64,000 nt of DNA from Aeromonas piscicola (GCF_000820005.1 NZ_CDBL01000081.1:1765-65764), one strand, 5' to 3'; positions 1 through 9,484 are shown, numbered from the stretch's first letter. The notes: a model not told the origin generated them from the sequence alone. A program made the numbers and translations.

Positions 1-30
1 AAGGCTCCCGCGGGAGCCTTTGTTGTTTCT
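1..30. terminator. Palindromic terminator next to purU
   Basis: A perfect 20-bp palindrome (AAGGCTCCCGCGGGAGCCTT) is followed on the plus strand by a T-rich stretch. It sits just past the stop of purU and at the window edge, so it may end both purU and an unseen gene entering from the left. Confidence 0.7.
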
Positions 31-50
31 GGCGTCATGCCAGAGGCGGG

Positions 51-896
51 TTACTTGAACACCACCGTCTTGTTGCCGTAGACGAACACCCGCTCGTTGA
101 GCACCAGCTCCAGCGCGCGGCTCAGCACGGATTTCTCCACGTCGCGACCGGCCCTGGCCATGTCGTCGGCACTGAAGGCGTGGCCGACATGGATCACGTC
201 CTGCTCGACGATGGGGCCCTCGTCCAGATCGTCGGTGACGAAGTGGGCGGTGGCGCCGATCAGCTTGACCCCGCGATCGAACGCCTGGCGGTAGGGACGG
301 GCACCGATGAAGGCCGGCAGGAAGGAGTGGTGTATGTTGAGGATCTTGCGCGGATAGGCTTCGACGAAGCTCGGCGTCAGCACCCGCATGTACTTGGCCA
401 GGATCACGTAGTCGGGCTGATAGCCGTCTATGATGGCGCGTACCTGCTCTTCGTGCTCGGTGCGGCTCAGATCCTCGTGGCTGACGGTGTGGAACGGAAT
501 GTCGAACTTGCCCGTCAATTCTGCGAGCGTATCGTAGTTGCCGATCACCGCCACTATGTCCATGTCCAGCGCACCGGCGTAGTTCTTCATCAGGATGTCG
601 CCGAGGCAGTGGGTCTCCTTGGTCACCAGGATGACGATGCGCTTCTTGCCGGCCTTGACCAGACGGCGTTGGGCACCGGCGGGCAGGGCATCATCCAGAT
701 CCGCCAGCAGGGTCTCGTCGTTGAAACGCCCCTCCAGCTCGGTGCGCATGAAGAAGCGACCGTTTTCGTTATCCACGAACTCATCGTTCTTGTTGATGTT
801 GAGCTGGTGCTTGTAGCAGATGTTGGTGATCTTGGCGATGAGGCCCTTGGCGTCCGGACAGTCCGTCAGCAGTATTTTCTTTTCCATCTCTGTCAT
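51..896 (-). CDS. purU: Formyltetrahydrofolate deformylase PurU
   Basis: Hydrolyses 10-formyltetrahydrofolate to formate and tetrahydrofolate in the cytoplasm, balancing one-carbon units and feeding formate to PurT. The 281-residue protein matches the family length of about 280. An N-terminal ACT domain (about residues 7-80) carries the start 'DCPDAKGLIAKITNICYKH', followed by a formyltransferase fold with the catalytic signature NIHHSFLP (N187, H189) and D225 in LDEGPIV. A second in-frame ATG lies three codons inside and could be the true start. It is a single gene, divergent from ribB, with a palindromic terminator behind it. Confidence 0.96.
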   Translation of the reverse strand: MTEMEKKILLTDCPDAKGLIAKITNICYKHQLNINKNDEFVDNENGRFFMRTELEGRFNDETLLADLDDALPAGAQRRLVKAGKKRIVILVTKETHCLGDILMKNYAGALDMDIVAVIGNYDTLAELTGKFDIPFHTVSHEDLSRTEHEEQVRAIIDGYQPDYVILAKYMRVLTPSFVEAYPRKILNIHHSFLPAFIGARPYRQAFDRGVKLIGATAHFVTDDLDEGPIVEQDVIHVGHAFSADDMARAGRDVEKSVLSRALELVLNERVFVYGNKTVVFK

Positions 897-1097
897 GATT
901 CCGTTTGTGGTGTTGGCGCCTGAGTCTGCGCAGGCTGCGCGTTTTTTCAGGCACTATGCCATAAACAAAATCAGAAAAGACAGTGTGCCGTGCGTGCGTG
1001 CGCCAAGTTGTTGGCGGCGGGCACCGGTTGGTTCCATATTCATCTTTGATGGGTTTTGGGCTGGTATCCTGCGTTTTTTTTCTTTAGGCTGTCTGCG

Positions 1098-1250
1098 CTT
1101 ATTCTCAGGGCGGGGTGAAATTCCCCACCGGCGGTATCCCGATCTGACTCGGGGAGCCCGCGAGCGCCCGACCTTGCAATCAGGGTCGGGGTCAGCAGAT
1201 CCGGTGAGATGCCGGAGCCGACGGTCATAGTCCGGATGAAAGAGGATAAG
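1098..1250 (+). promoter_or_regulatory. FMN riboswitch (RFN element) upstream of ribB
   Basis: The conserved RFN blocks are visible in order: 'ctcagggcggggtgaaatt' followed by 'ccccaccggcggta', then 'agcccgcgagcg', then 'gtcagcagatccggtgaga', and closing 'ccggatgaaagagga'. By family knowledge this aptamer binds FMN and lowers expression of riboflavin genes. The expression platform lies in the roughly 105 nt between the aptamer and the ribB start. I did not resolve whether it acts through the ribosome site or through a terminator. Confidence 0.96.
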
Positions 1251-1356
1251 ACAGATATTGCAGGCATGGCCCCCGTTGGGCTTGCCGCTGCATACCTATC
1301 TCTGTCTGCCTTTCCATGCCCTGATTCTGGTCCTTGTCTTGTTTAGGAGTCTTACC

Positions 1357-2010
1357 ATGAATCAGTCTCTACTCAGTGAATTCGGTGATCCCCTTGCGCG
1401 GGTTGAAGCTGCGTTGGCGGCCCTGCGGGCCGGTCGTGGCGTATTGGTAGCCGACGATGAAGATCGGGAGAACGAAGGCGACCTCATCTTCGCCGCCCAA
1501 TCCATGACCAATGAACAGATGGCCATGATGATCCGCGAGTGCTCCGGCATCGTCTGCCTCTGTCTGACCGACGAACGCGTTCGCCAGCTTGAGTTGCCTA
1601 TGATGGTGGAGGCGAACTCCAGCCACTATCAGACCGCCTTCACCGTCACTATAGAAGCGGCGCAAGGGGTGACCACGGGCGTCTCTGCGGCCGATCGCAT
1701 CACTACCATTCGTGCGGCTATCGCCGATGGTGCCGAACCCTCAGATCTGCATCGCCCCGGTCATGTCTTCCCGCTGCGGGCTCGTACCGGCGGTGTGCTG
1801 ACACGCCGCGGCCATACCGAAGCCACGGTCGATCTGATGCAGCTTGCTGGCCTCAAACCGTTCGGGGTCTTGTGTGAACTGACCAAAGAAGATGGCTCCA
1901 TGGCTCGTCTGCCAGACCTGGTTGCCTTCGGTCGCCTTCATCAGATGCCTGTGCTGACCATCGAGGACCTGGTGCAATATCGTCAATTGTTGTCAGAACG
2001 TTCTGCCTGA
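1357..2010 (+). CDS. ribB: 3,4-dihydroxy-2-butanone 4-phosphate synthase RibB
   Basis: Converts ribulose 5-phosphate to 3,4-dihydroxy-2-butanone 4-phosphate and formate, the four-carbon precursor of riboflavin. The 217-residue single-domain protein carries the acidic signature [11 protein letters not shown] and the motifs [12 protein letters not shown] and RPGHVFPL. The start at 1357 follows the Shine-Dalgarno-like 'taggag'. An upstream in-frame extension to 1258 would run into the riboswitch leader and has no family similarity. The gene stands alone behind an FMN riboswitch, so flavin supply controls it. Confidence 0.97.
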   Translation: MNQSLLSEFGDPLARVEAALAALRAGRGVLVADDEDRENEGDLIFAAQSMTNEQMAMMIRECSGIVCLCLTDERVRQLELPMMVEANSSHYQTAFTVTIEAAQGVTTGVSAADRITTIRAAIADGAEPSDLHRPGHVFPLRARTGGVLTRRGHTEATVDLMQLAGLKPFGVLCELTKEDGSMARLPDLVAFGRLHQMPVLTIEDLVQYRQLLSERSA

Positions 2011-2159
2011 GCCTCATACGAAATTGTAATAAGCCCAAAATTTGGTTACGCTCTGTGCGAACCTCATCCAGAGACACTCATTTTTGCTTAAAGTTTGCGC
2101 ATAAAGTGTGCAACTAAAAAAAAATGAGGGTTTTAATGCATTTATCTGTGATGAGGCCT

Positions 2160-2190
2160 ATCCAAAGTATGATTCTTTTGTGCCATAATC
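2160..2190 (+). promoter_or_regulatory. Probable lpp promoter region
   Basis: A CATAAT -10-like hexamer at 2184-2189 precedes lpp by about 45 nt, within AT-rich sequence expected for a very highly expressed gene. The -35 element is weak, so the placement is tentative. Confidence 0.35.
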
Positions 2191-2235
2191 ACGCCGCTTG
2201 CTAAACGTCTGGCGAGTTAAAGGGAGCTTTTAAAA

Positions 2236-2478
2236 ATGAAAAAATTGTTGTTGGTAGGTGTTGTTGGTCTGTCCGCTCTGCTGGGCGGTTGTGCAAACAC
2301 CAGCGAACTGGAAACCTCCGTTCAGAATCTGTCTAACAAAGTTGACCAACTGGCTCAAGATGTTAGCGCAGTTCGTGCTGATCAATCCAAGATCGCTGCT
2401 GATGTTGCAGAAGCCAAGCAAGAAGCTATGCGTGCTAACCAGCGCATCGACAACATGGCTACTTCCTACAAGAAGTAA
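2236..2478 (+). CDS. lpp: Major outer membrane (Braun-type) lipoprotein Lpp
   Basis: A small abundant lipoprotein that tethers the outer membrane to peptidoglycan. Its 80 residues hold a signal peptide with lipobox LGGC (lipidated Cys19), then a heptad-repeat helix (NLSNKVDQLAQDV...) typical of the trimeric coiled coil, and a C-terminal KK whose last lysine is the expected crosslink to peptidoglycan. A strong ribosome site (gggagc) and an immediate rho-independent terminator suit a monocistronic, highly expressed gene. Codon use looks highly biased compared with its neighbours. Confidence 0.95.
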   Translation: MKKLLLVGVVGLSALLGGCANTSELETSVQNLSNKVDQLAQDVSAVRADQSKIAADVAEAKQEAMRANQRIDNMATSYKK

Positions 2479-2485
2479 TCCATGC

Positions 2486-2520
2486 GAAAAAATGGCGCAT
2501 TCATGCGCCATTTTTTTTTG
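2486..2520 (+). terminator. lpp terminator
   Basis: The stem aatggcgca/tgcgccatt closes on a short loop and is followed by nine T residues, directly after the lpp stop codon. Confidence 0.93.
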
Positions 2521-2619
2521 CCTGAAATTCGTCAATTCCCCTCTTTCTGCCCCTGAAATACACCTCTGCAAGGCAATGCCGACTCCTCGGCATCACCCCG
2601 TCTTTCATTCCCGCATCGA

Positions 2620-3468
2620 TCAGTAGAGCAGGCTGTAGAGCTTGCGACGGTAGCTCTGTGCCGCCGGATGGGCGCCCATGGTGGTCAGAATGTCCAGATA
2701 GGTCTTCTTGGCATCGCCAAAAGCCAGATCGCACTTGAGGATGGTGAACAGCAAGGCCAGCGCCTCTTCCTGTCGACCCGCCTGGTTGTATTGCACCGCC
2801 AGCTCCTGGGTCAGGGTGAAGTTGTCAGGATCCTGTTCATAACGCGCCTCCAGCGCCCGCAGTTCAGGGCTGTCTGCGGCCTGCAGTGCCAGTGCCAGCC
2901 GGGAACTCAGGGTCTGATAGTGGTCATCCTGCGCGATCATGGGGATCTTGCCGAGTCGCTCCTGCGCTTCGTCCAGCAGATTGAGATCCAGCGCCGCTTG
3001 AATGAGCCACAGGCTGATGTCGTGGCGCTCCGGAGCCAGCTGGTGAGCCTTGGTGAGATGGGCATAGGCCACATCCGCCTGGCCGTCTGCCAGTGCCTGC
3101 TGCGCCTGCTCGAACAGCAGTTCCTCCTCTTTGGGAGCGAAGGCGGCAAAATAGTGGCGCAGGGTGGCTTCGTCTTGCGGCCCTTCCAGAATGGCCTGTT
3201 CGTCCGGGCGACCCTGATGGAAGAGTACCAGTGCGGGCAGGGCCCGCAGGCCGAGCTGGCTGGCCAGCGGTTGCAGCTGCGGATCGTTCATGTCGACTCG
3301 GGCCAGGGTCACCTGGGGGTTGGCCGGGCCAACCAGTGACTCCACCAGCGGGGTCATGCCCTGACACTCGGGCATCTGGGGGGCGTGGAAATAGATGACG
3401 ACCGGCTTTTTCATGGAAGCATCGATCAGTGCGGTTTGGAAATTCTGGGGATTGATGTCGACGATCAT
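2620..3468 (-). CDS. ybbN: Thioredoxin-fold co-chaperone YbbN (CnoX)
   Basis: YbbN/CnoX is a holdase that hands clients to DnaK and GroEL, notably under hypochlorite stress. The 282 residues match the family length. A thioredoxin domain (about 1-110) lacks the WCGPC active site and has APQMPECQ with a lone Cys35, as is usual for YbbN. A TPR-like helical half follows (EEELLFEQAQQALADGQ onward). The start codon overlaps the stop of the upstream phosphopantetheinyl transferase gene by 4 nt, so the two are translationally coupled, although no functional link is obvious. Confidence 0.9.
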   Translation of the reverse strand: MIVDINPQNFQTALIDASMKKPVVIYFHAPQMPECQGMTPLVESLVGPANPQVTLARVDMNDPQLQPLASQLGLRALPALVLFHQGRPDEQAILEGPQDEATLRHYFAAFAPKEEELLFEQAQQALADGQADVAYAHLTKAHQLAPERHDISLWLIQAALDLNLLDEAQERLGKIPMIAQDDHYQTLSSRLALALQAADSPELRALEARYEQDPDNFTLTQELAVQYNQAGRQEEALALLFTILKCDLAFGDAKKTYLDILTTMGAHPAAQSYRRKLYSLLY

Positions 3469-4187
3469 GAGGCTGACTCTTGGAAAATGGTGTGAGTTAA
3501 CATGGGGTTGATGGAGGCGGATTTCAAGTTGTCATCCAGCAGCCAGCCGTTGACGGCCAGGGTCGGGGCGGCGAGGCTGAGCCAGCCGCTGCCAAGAGGC
3601 CAATCCTGTACCCGGTAATCGTGCTCATCGAGCCGATTATCGAACCGCCACTCCTGCTGCGGCACAAAGCATACCTTGTCGAGCCCGGCGGCAATGCCGG
3701 CACCGTGGGCCTTCAACACCGCCTCCTTGCGTGACCAGAGCCGATAGAAGGCGCTTTCCTGCTCTTCTGCGGGCAGGGCGGCGAGCCACTTGTACTCGCT
3801 GGTTGCATAGAAGCGTCTCGCCAGTGGCAGTGTCTGGCGGCAACGCTGGCCCAGCTCTATATCCACCCCAAGCGGTCCCCTGGCACAGAGTGCGATCACC
3901 AGCCAGTTGCCGCTGTGGCTGAGGTTGAACTGCCAGCGCTGGTCGCTCAGTTCGGGTTTGCCGTGGGGGTTGGTGCAAAACAGCAGCTCGCTGGCCTGGC
4001 ATTGCAGGCGATCGGCCAGCAGGCGCCTGAGCAGCACACGGCTGATCAGGAACTCCTGGCGGCGTCCCGGATGGTGGATCTCCTGCCACCGTTGCCGCTC
4101 TGTCAGGGAGAGCTCGTCCGGCAGCAGAGCCAGCTGGTCGGCGCCGATATTTGCCGGTTTTAACAAATAGAGATCCACAGAAATCAT
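3465..4187 (-). CDS. Sfp-type 4'-phosphopantetheinyl transferase
   Basis: Transfers phosphopantetheine from CoA to a serine of carrier proteins. The 240 residues contain the family signatures in order: GKPEL, FNLSHSG, GVDIE (Mg-binding acidic residues) and FYRLWSRKEAVLKAHG. The length is typical of the Sfp/EntD class rather than the short AcpS. No biosynthetic gene cluster lies nearby, so the carrier protein it serves is unknown. It may act on a siderophore or peptide synthetase elsewhere in the genome. Its stop overlaps the ybbN start. Confidence 0.9.
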   Translation of the reverse strand: MISVDLYLLKPANIGADQLALLPDELSLTERQRWQEIHHPGRRQEFLISRVLLRRLLADRLQCQASELLFCTNPHGKPELSDQRWQFNLSHSGNWLVIALCARGPLGVDIELGQRCRQTLPLARRFYATSEYKWLAALPAEEQESAFYRLWSRKEAVLKAHGAGIAAGLDKVCFVPQQEWRFDNRLDEHDYRVQDWPLGSGWLSLAAPTLAVNGWLLDDNLKSASINPMLTHTIFQESAS

Positions 4188-4450
4188 AATTTTTCACTTT
4201 AAAAGAGGGATGAAACAGCGATAAAAGTCAGTTTGATCGAGCAAGGATGGCCTCTTTCGAGATTGTATATTGTTTGGGCATGATCACATTAATCATGAAA
4301 AATAATGCATTTCCTTGCAGAAATGTGATGTCGATAGGGATTTTCGCTTGCCTCGATAGAATTCTTGGATATAGTCGGGTGCTGTTGCCTTATAAATTGC
4401 CCTTCTGGGCCGTATTTTAACAAGTTTTACTATTTTGCGGGGATAAAGGA

Positions 4451-4951
4451 TTGCGCCACCTGATACTACTGCTGGTCGCGCTCGGAATGGTGGGTTGTGC
4501 CTCGGCACCCCAGCCCGAGGTCGCGAGCAAGATTGAAGTTTCCATGATGGAACCCATTATTGAACCGGAAGCTTCGCAAACACCCGATGTGAATGAAATC
4601 CTGACAGTATATAAAGAGTGGCGTGGCGTCCCGTACCGCATGGGAGGCAGCAGCCAGCGAGGCATAGATTGTTCCGCCTTTGCCCGTGAAGTGTTCCGCA
4701 ATGCCGTCGGTGTCGAATTACCCCGTGACACCCGCTCCCAAGTCCATGAAGGCACTCGTGTTTCCAAGCAAGATCTGGTCGAAGGGGACTTGGTGTTCTT
4801 CAAGATCAATCGCCGTCTCAATCATGTCGGTATCTATGTAGGCAATGGTGAATTCATTCACGCCTCGACCCGTGCCGGGGTGACGCGCTCCAAGCTGGAT
4901 AGCTCCTATTGGCGCAGCAAGTTCTGGCAAGCACGCCGGATCGACATCTGA
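4451..4951 (+). CDS. NlpC/P60 peptidoglycan endopeptidase lipoprotein (Spr/MepS-like)
   Basis: A predicted outer-membrane lipoprotein that cuts peptide crosslinks in peptidoglycan. It starts at TTG 4451 behind GGGGAT, which gives a correct signal peptide with lipobox MVGC (Cys16). The NlpC/P60 domain fills residues 50-166, with catalytic Cys74 (GIDCSAF), His125 (NHVGIY) and His137 (FIHAS). The 166 residues are typical of Spr-like enzymes. It is a single gene closed by a terminator. Confidence 0.9.
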   Translation: MRHLILLLVALGMVGCASAPQPEVASKIEVSMMEPIIEPEASQTPDVNEILTVYKEWRGVPYRMGGSSQRGIDCSAFAREVFRNAVGVELPRDTRSQVHEGTRVSKQDLVEGDLVFFKINRRLNHVGIYVGNGEFIHASTRAGVTRSKLDSSYWRSKFWQARRIDI

Positions 4952-5003
4952 GTCAGGCTGGACAAACGGCTCGCAGTACGGACTGTTTTTCCAACCTCAC
5001 TTG

Positions 5004-5031
5004 AACCGGGCTCCTGAAGCCCGGTTTTTTG
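5004..5031 (+). terminator. Terminator after the NlpC/P60 gene
   Basis: The stem aaccgggct/agcccggtt with a 5-nt loop is followed by six T residues, about 55 nt past the stop codon. Confidence 0.9.
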
Positions 5032-5101
5032 TGGCCGCAATTTAGACTTTCCGGGGCCAAATCACTATAGTGTGGGCCCGTTTTCCCTCGGCAGGCCCAG
5101 C

Positions 5102-6058
5102 ATGAAGACCCACTCCGACCGCAAATCCGGATTGCATCCACGCAATCGCCATCAGGCTCCCTATGATTTCGATGCGCTCTGCCAGCGTACCCCCGAGCTG
5201 CGGCCCTTGGTATTCGTCAACGAGCACGGTACCCAGACCCTGGACTTTGCCGATCCTGCCGCCGTCAAGGCGCTGAACAAGGCCTTGCTGGCACTGCACT
5301 ACGGCATTGCGCACTGGGATCTGCCGGCAGGTTATCTCTGCCCGCCGATACCGGGACGGGTGGACTACCTGCATCGGGTGGCGGATCTGCTGGCCGAAAG
5401 TGCGGGGCGCGTACCGACCGGCAAGGGGGTGCGGGTGCTGGATATCGGCGTGGGGGCGAACTGCATCTACCCATTGCTGGGCGCGCGCGAATATGGCTGG
5501 CGCTTCGTTGGGTCCGATATCGATCCTGTCTCGGTCAAGGCGGCGAACCTGCTGGCCAGAAGCAACGGACTGGGTGGACAGATCGAGTGCCGCCATCAGG
5601 GCAATGCCAAACACGTCTTTCGCAGCATCATAAGCCCGCAGGAGCGCTTCGCTCTGACCCTGTGCAATCCGCCGTTCCATGGCTCGCTCGATGAGGCGAG
5701 CAAGGGCAGCGAGCGCAAGCTGCGCAACCTGGGCAAAGCCGTGAAGGGGACGCCCCTGCTCAACTTCGGCGGCCAGAAGGCCGAGCTCTGGTGTGAAGGG
5801 GGTGAGGCCGCGTTTCTCGCCGCCATGATCGCCCAGAGCAAGGAATTCGCCAGCCAGTGCCTCTGGTTCAGTTCGCTGGTATCGAAGAAGGAGAACCTGC
5901 CGGCTGCGAAGAAGGCACTGGCCCAGGTCGGGGCCCGTCAGGTGCGGGTGATCGACATGGCCCAGGGCAACAAGGTGAGCCGGATCCTGGCCTGGTGTTT
6001 TCTGGATGAGGTCACCTGCGGGCAGTGGTGGCAGCCGGCACCGCGTGACGACGCCTGA
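5102..6058 (+). CDS. rlmF: 23S rRNA (adenine-1618-N6)-methyltransferase RlmF
   Basis: Methylates A1618 of 23S rRNA using S-adenosylmethionine. The 318-residue protein has the family N-terminus [17 protein letters not shown], a SAM-binding glycine-rich loop ([16 protein letters not shown]), and the N6-adenine methylase motif NPPF within LCNPPFHGS. The ATG at 5102 was chosen over 5072 because similarity to RlmF begins shortly after it. It is a single gene with no obvious operon partner. Confidence 0.94.
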   Translation: MKTHSDRKSGLHPRNRHQAPYDFDALCQRTPELRPLVFVNEHGTQTLDFADPAAVKALNKALLALHYGIAHWDLPAGYLCPPIPGRVDYLHRVADLLAESAGRVPTGKGVRVLDIGVGANCIYPLLGAREYGWRFVGSDIDPVSVKAANLLARSNGLGGQIECRHQGNAKHVFRSIISPQERFALTLCNPPFHGSLDEASKGSERKLRNLGKAVKGTPLLNFGGQKAELWCEGGEAAFLAAMIAQSKEFASQCLWFSSLVSKKENLPAAKKALAQVGARQVRVIDMAQGNKVSRILAWCFLDEVTCGQWWQPAPRDDA

Positions 6059-6246
6059 CGGGCCCAGGCAGGGCATCGACAAAGGCACTCGAACGGCATT
6101 CCCCTTGTTTCGGCCTCTGTTTGCGCGGCGTCCATGGTCGCCTGACGCTGGCCACAGCAATCGTTTTTCTCCTTGTGCCATCAGGCTTGCAGCCGACAGG
6201 TTAGTGACCACTTCTGCCCGTGGTACAGCTGTACGCTGAGATTTTT

Positions 6247-6276
6247 TTGCACTTGCAGTTGAAATTTTCATAAAAT
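6247..6276 (+). promoter_or_regulatory. Sigma70-like promoter of the MaoC-like gene
   Basis: TTGCAC at 6247-6252 and TAAAAT at 6271-6276 are separated by 18 nt, about 50 nt upstream of the coding region. Confidence 0.5.
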
Positions 6277-6326
6277 AGGACTGGTTAGACCTCTTTACAG
6301 GCTTTGAATCGAATAGGGATCGGTAG

Positions 6327-7046
6327 ATGAAAGTTGTCGATTTTCTGAAGCGCAAGCGCGAAATTCTGGCGCAGCACCCCTTTGAGCTCAAGGATTGGCT
6401 CTCTCCGGCGATCCGCGACTACTGGCGTGAGTTTCAGCAAAAGGCACACCTCCACCCTCTGCTGGGGCGTGTGCTGGATCTGCAAGCTGACAGCCAGCCC
6501 GTGCAGCGGCAAGCAGGCTCGGCGCAGATTGCCAACGGCCAGCCCCTGCAGGCTGATGAGCCGGCGGTTGAGCTCAATGGTGAGGCTGCGGCTCTGTTTG
6601 CCACTCTGCAGCCCAGCATAGGCGCCGAGACCCACGTGGGTGAATGGCTGCTGGTGAGCCAGCAGATGATCAATGAGTTTGCCGCCGTGACCGGTGACAA
6701 TCAGTGGATCCACACAGACCCTGAGCGTGCTGCTGCCGAGTCACCGTTCAAGACCACCATAGCCCATGGTTTTCTGACCCTGGCGCTGCTGCCGCGGCTG
6801 ACGGGCAGCATCAACGAGGCGACGCCCGAGTTTCCGAATGCTCGCATGGTGGTGAACTTCGGGCTGGATCAGGTGCGTTTCCCGTATCCTATCAAGGTGG
6901 ACAGCAATATCCGCGCACGCACCAAGCTGCTGCGGGTGACCCCCATCAAGGGCGGTCTTGAGCTGCTCAAGGAGATCAAGGTCGAGATCGAAGGCATCCG
7001 TCGCCCCGGCTGCGTCATTGAATCTGTCACCCGGATCTACTTCTGA
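6327..7046 (+). CDS. MaoC-like (R)-specific enoyl-CoA hydratase
   Basis: Predicted to hydrate trans-2-enoyl-CoA to (R)-3-hydroxyacyl-CoA, linking fatty-acid oxidation to other lipid or polyhydroxyalkanoate routes. The 239 residues end in a hot-dog domain (about 95-239) with the hydratase-2 signature 'DNQWIHTDPERA' plus AHGFL, which holds the Asp/His catalytic pair. The N-terminal 90 residues look helical and are not part of the classical PhaJ core. Monocistronic, with its own promoter and terminator. The physiological substrate cannot be told from the sequence. Confidence 0.82.
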   Translation: MKVVDFLKRKREILAQHPFELKDWLSPAIRDYWREFQQKAHLHPLLGRVLDLQADSQPVQRQAGSAQIANGQPLQADEPAVELNGEAAALFATLQPSIGAETHVGEWLLVSQQMINEFAAVTGDNQWIHTDPERAAAESPFKTTIAHGFLTLALLPRLTGSINEATPEFPNARMVVNFGLDQVRFPYPIKVDSNIRARTKLLRVTPIKGGLELLKEIKVEIEGIRRPGCVIESVTRIYF

Positions 7047-7087
7047 TATCGTGACGGCCGTCACCCAGTGGCATCAATCCTATTGAA

Positions 7088-7124
7088 ACAAAACAGGCTC
7101 ACCTCGGTGAGCCTGTTTTGTTTA
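7088..7124. terminator. Bidirectional terminator between converging genes
   Basis: A perfect 16-bp stem (aaacaggctcacc / ggtgagcctgttt and flanks) has A residues on one side and T residues on the other. It serves the plus-strand hydratase gene and the minus-strand DUF481 gene. Confidence 0.93.
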
Positions 7125-7185
7125 TGGCAGTTGTACTGCTTGTTTGTGGCTCCGCCATTCGCCCGTGAATGGCTTGCGCTGATGA

Positions 7186-8118
7186 CTAGAAGCTGGCCCC
7201 TAGGCTTATCAGGTGGCGCCACTCCTTGCTTGCCAGCTGTTGGTGAGTACCCTGGTAGTCCCACCAGGCATCATCCCAGTCCAGCTCGCTCGACCAGGAG
7301 AGGCGCAAGTGATCGTTGAAGTAGTAACGCAGCCCAATACTCCCCTGAATGGATTGTTCCTGAGTCACATAAGGAGAGGGCTGGGCCAGGTAGCGCTTGT
7401 AGCCCCCCTTGCTGAACAGCTCTATGTTCTCTGACCACAAGGAGACAGGCTGTCGGTAGTCCCAGCCCAAATTGATGAGCGGGTAGTTGATGATCCTGTC
7501 ATCAAAGATGTCGGCCATGTTGGACTCATCGTAGGCAGCGGGTTTGAGATAGGAACGCTCCAGACCGGCCTGGGTGATGAGCTCAAGACGGCGTTTCTTG
7601 TCGTTCCAGAACCTGTAACCCGGGCCCGAGGCATAACTCAGGTTCAGATAGTTAGCGTCGAGCATCTGATATTCATAGTCGATGGAGGATCGCACGAACC
7701 AGTTCTGGTCGAAGAAGAAGTCCAGCATGGGCTTGAGTCGATACTCATGGCTGTTGGTGACGTTGTTGGCCGTCTCGTAGATGTATTCCCCACCCAAGCT
7801 GTATCGCCAGTCGAGATTGGCCACCTCGGTCTCGGCTTTCAGGTTGACGTTGTTGGTCTGCTTGTCGTTGTGTTTCAGCTTCACGTTCAGGTCACTGCTG
7901 CCGGTCCACAGCCAGGCGCGCTTGTCATCCGGAGTGAGAGCGAGCAGGGTAATGCCGCCCTTCACCGGCGAGCTGTAGGGCAGCGCTATGCGTACCTGTT
8001 CATTCGTAATCTCCTCTATGGTACCGGTCAGCCGGTCACCGTTGTCCATCCAGAGGATGTCGGCCAGCGCCATCGGGCTGAGCAACAGGGAGAGCAAGTA
8101 CCAGAAGCGGTATCTCAT
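7186..8118 (-). CDS. DUF481-family outer membrane beta-barrel protein
   Basis: 310 residues with a cleavable signal peptide (MRYRFWYLLSLLLSPMALA), an N-terminal stretch reading 'DILWMDNGDRLTGTIEEI', and then alternating aromatic beta strands ending in ...SLGASF. A C-terminal phenylalanine is the usual BamA recognition signal. The family consists of outer-membrane barrels of unknown function. It lies 30 bp downstream of the L,D-transpeptidase gene on the same strand, so the two are probably co-transcribed and may both serve the cell envelope. Confidence 0.8.
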   Translation of the reverse strand: MRYRFWYLLSLLLSPMALADILWMDNGDRLTGTIEEITNEQVRIALPYSSPVKGGITLLALTPDDKRAWLWTGSSDLNVKLKHNDKQTNNVNLKAETEVANLDWRYSLGGEYIYETANNVTNSHEYRLKPMLDFFFDQNWFVRSSIDYEYQMLDANYLNLSYASGPGYRFWNDKKRRLELITQAGLERSYLKPAAYDESNMADIFDDRIINYPLINLGWDYRQPVSLWSENIELFSKGGYKRYLAQPSPYVTQEQSIQGSIGLRYYFNDHLRLSWSSELDWDDAWWDYQGTHQQLASKEWRHLISLGASF

Positions 8119-8148
8119 GGAAAGTCCTTCATGAACACAGGGTTGCCG

Positions 8149-9066
8149 TTAACCGCTGACGGGGTGTGGAATGCCGTTCTTATTGTTCAGCACGGCAGCG
8201 ACCTTGTCGCCGTCGATCTCGGGCATGGCGATAAAGGTTTCCACCTCGGCTGAGAGGATCAGGGGGGCGCCCTGCTCCAGCTCCAGTTCGGTGCGAGAGA
8301 GGGGGGAGTGGACCTCCAGCCAGTGGCGGCCATCGGGTTCGCTGGCAGTCTTGACCGGCTGGTTGATCACCCGTACCTGGGTGCCGAGGGGAACTATGTT
8401 GAACAGGGCCTCGATATCATCGGGGCGCAGGCGAATGCAGCCCGCGCTGACCCGCAGGCCGACGCCAAACTCCTTGTTGGTGCCATGAATGAGGTAGTCC
8501 TGCTTGCCGTAACCCAGGCGCATGGCGAACTTGCCGAGGGGATTGTCCGGGCCTGGCGGTACAACCGCGGGCAGCGTGATCCCCTTCTGCTCCAGCCAGG
8601 ATTTTCGCACCATGGGCCCGGGTACCCAGGTCGGGTTGGGGTTCTTGGCGATCACTGTCGTGGTCATTTCAGGGGTTTCCCGCCCTATGTCGCCAATGCC
8701 GATGGGCAAGACGATCACCTCATTTTCTCCCTTGGGGAAGTAGTAGAGACGCAGCTCTGGCAGGTTGATGACAATGCCTTCTCTTGGCACATCCGGCAGC
8801 AACATCTGGGTCGGCAGGGTCAAGCGGGTGCCCGGTTTGGGTAAATAGGGATCAACTCCGGGATTTGCCTCGAGCAGTGCCAAAAAACCAATCTGGGTGT
8901 GCTTGCCGATCAGTTCAAGGTGCTCGTCCGGCTGGACTATATAGTCCTCCAGCTCGCCAATCAAACGGCTGCCTGCCGGTGGCAAGGGATAGGTCGTGGC
9001 CCAGGTTGGCGCGCTCCAGATGCTGGCTGTCATCAGCAGCAGTGAGACGATTCGTGCATTGAACAT
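8149..9066 (-). CDS. L,D-transpeptidase (YcfS/ErfK/YbiS family)
   Basis: A periplasmic enzyme that either forms 3-3 crosslinks or attaches Lpp to meso-diaminopimelate. It has a signal peptide (1-23), a LysM-like peptidoglycan-binding segment (about 40-85) and a YkuD domain (about 97-240) with His194 and catalytic Cys210 in HGTNKEFG...SAGCIRL. The start at 9066 is preceded by aggaag. The longer frame back to 9168 lacks a signal peptide. Given a Braun-type Lpp with C-terminal lysine in the same window, Lpp anchoring is a reasonable role, but that is inference. Confidence 0.92.
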   Translation of the reverse strand: MFNARIVSLLLMTASIWSAPTWATTYPLPPAGSRLIGELEDYIVQPDEHLELIGKHTQIGFLALLEANPGVDPYLPKPGTRLTLPTQMLLPDVPREGIVINLPELRLYYFPKGENEVIVLPIGIGDIGRETPEMTTTVIAKNPNPTWVPGPMVRKSWLEQKGITLPAVVPPGPDNPLGKFAMRLGYGKQDYLIHGTNKEFGVGLRVSAGCIRLRPDDIEALFNIVPLGTQVRVINQPVKTASEPDGRHWLEVHSPLSRTELELEQGAPLILSAEVETFIAMPEIDGDKVAAVLNNKNGIPHPVSG

Positions 9067-9484
9067 GGTACTTCCTGTCAAATGGCGTGAGGGCCGGTCA
9101 CTGCCCGCCCTGAAAAAAGAGGTGAAATTGTTAACCAATCCACACCTGATTACCAGCCCGTCCCACAAGGGCTACAGAGGAGTCTTGCTTCGAAAAACGC
9201 CCCTTTGGACGACTTTCCACACCTTTTTAGTACAGTGCCGGATAACCCTGGATGAACTCTGCCTGTGATGGGAAAGACCGCAACCCGCAAGCAGGCCTGT
9301 TGTAGGGGGCGTCATCACACTCGCCAGGCTGCCTATTGGGCTCTGCGCCAAAGCGTCGTTGAAGCGCCATGTACAGGCCCACGGTAAAAACAGTGTGTCT
9401 TGCCTGTTTTATAGGCAGTCGTTTGATCTTTAAAGAGATTCAAGTTGATTTACCAGACCGGGTTCGGTAAGAATGAAGCCCCGT
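9067..9484. other. Intergenic region, no gene recognised
   Basis: About 420 nt between the L,D-transpeptidase start and tRNA-Ser. Short frames are present, but none has a ribosome site or family resemblance. The right half should hold the tRNA promoter. TTGCCT and TATAGG near 9399-9415 are a weak candidate. Confidence 0.4.

Noticed and set aside
5042..6391. Long minus-strand frame of 449 codons over rlmF
   Set aside because: It lies antisense to a clear RlmF gene, has low-complexity GC-driven composition and no ribosome site or family resemblance.
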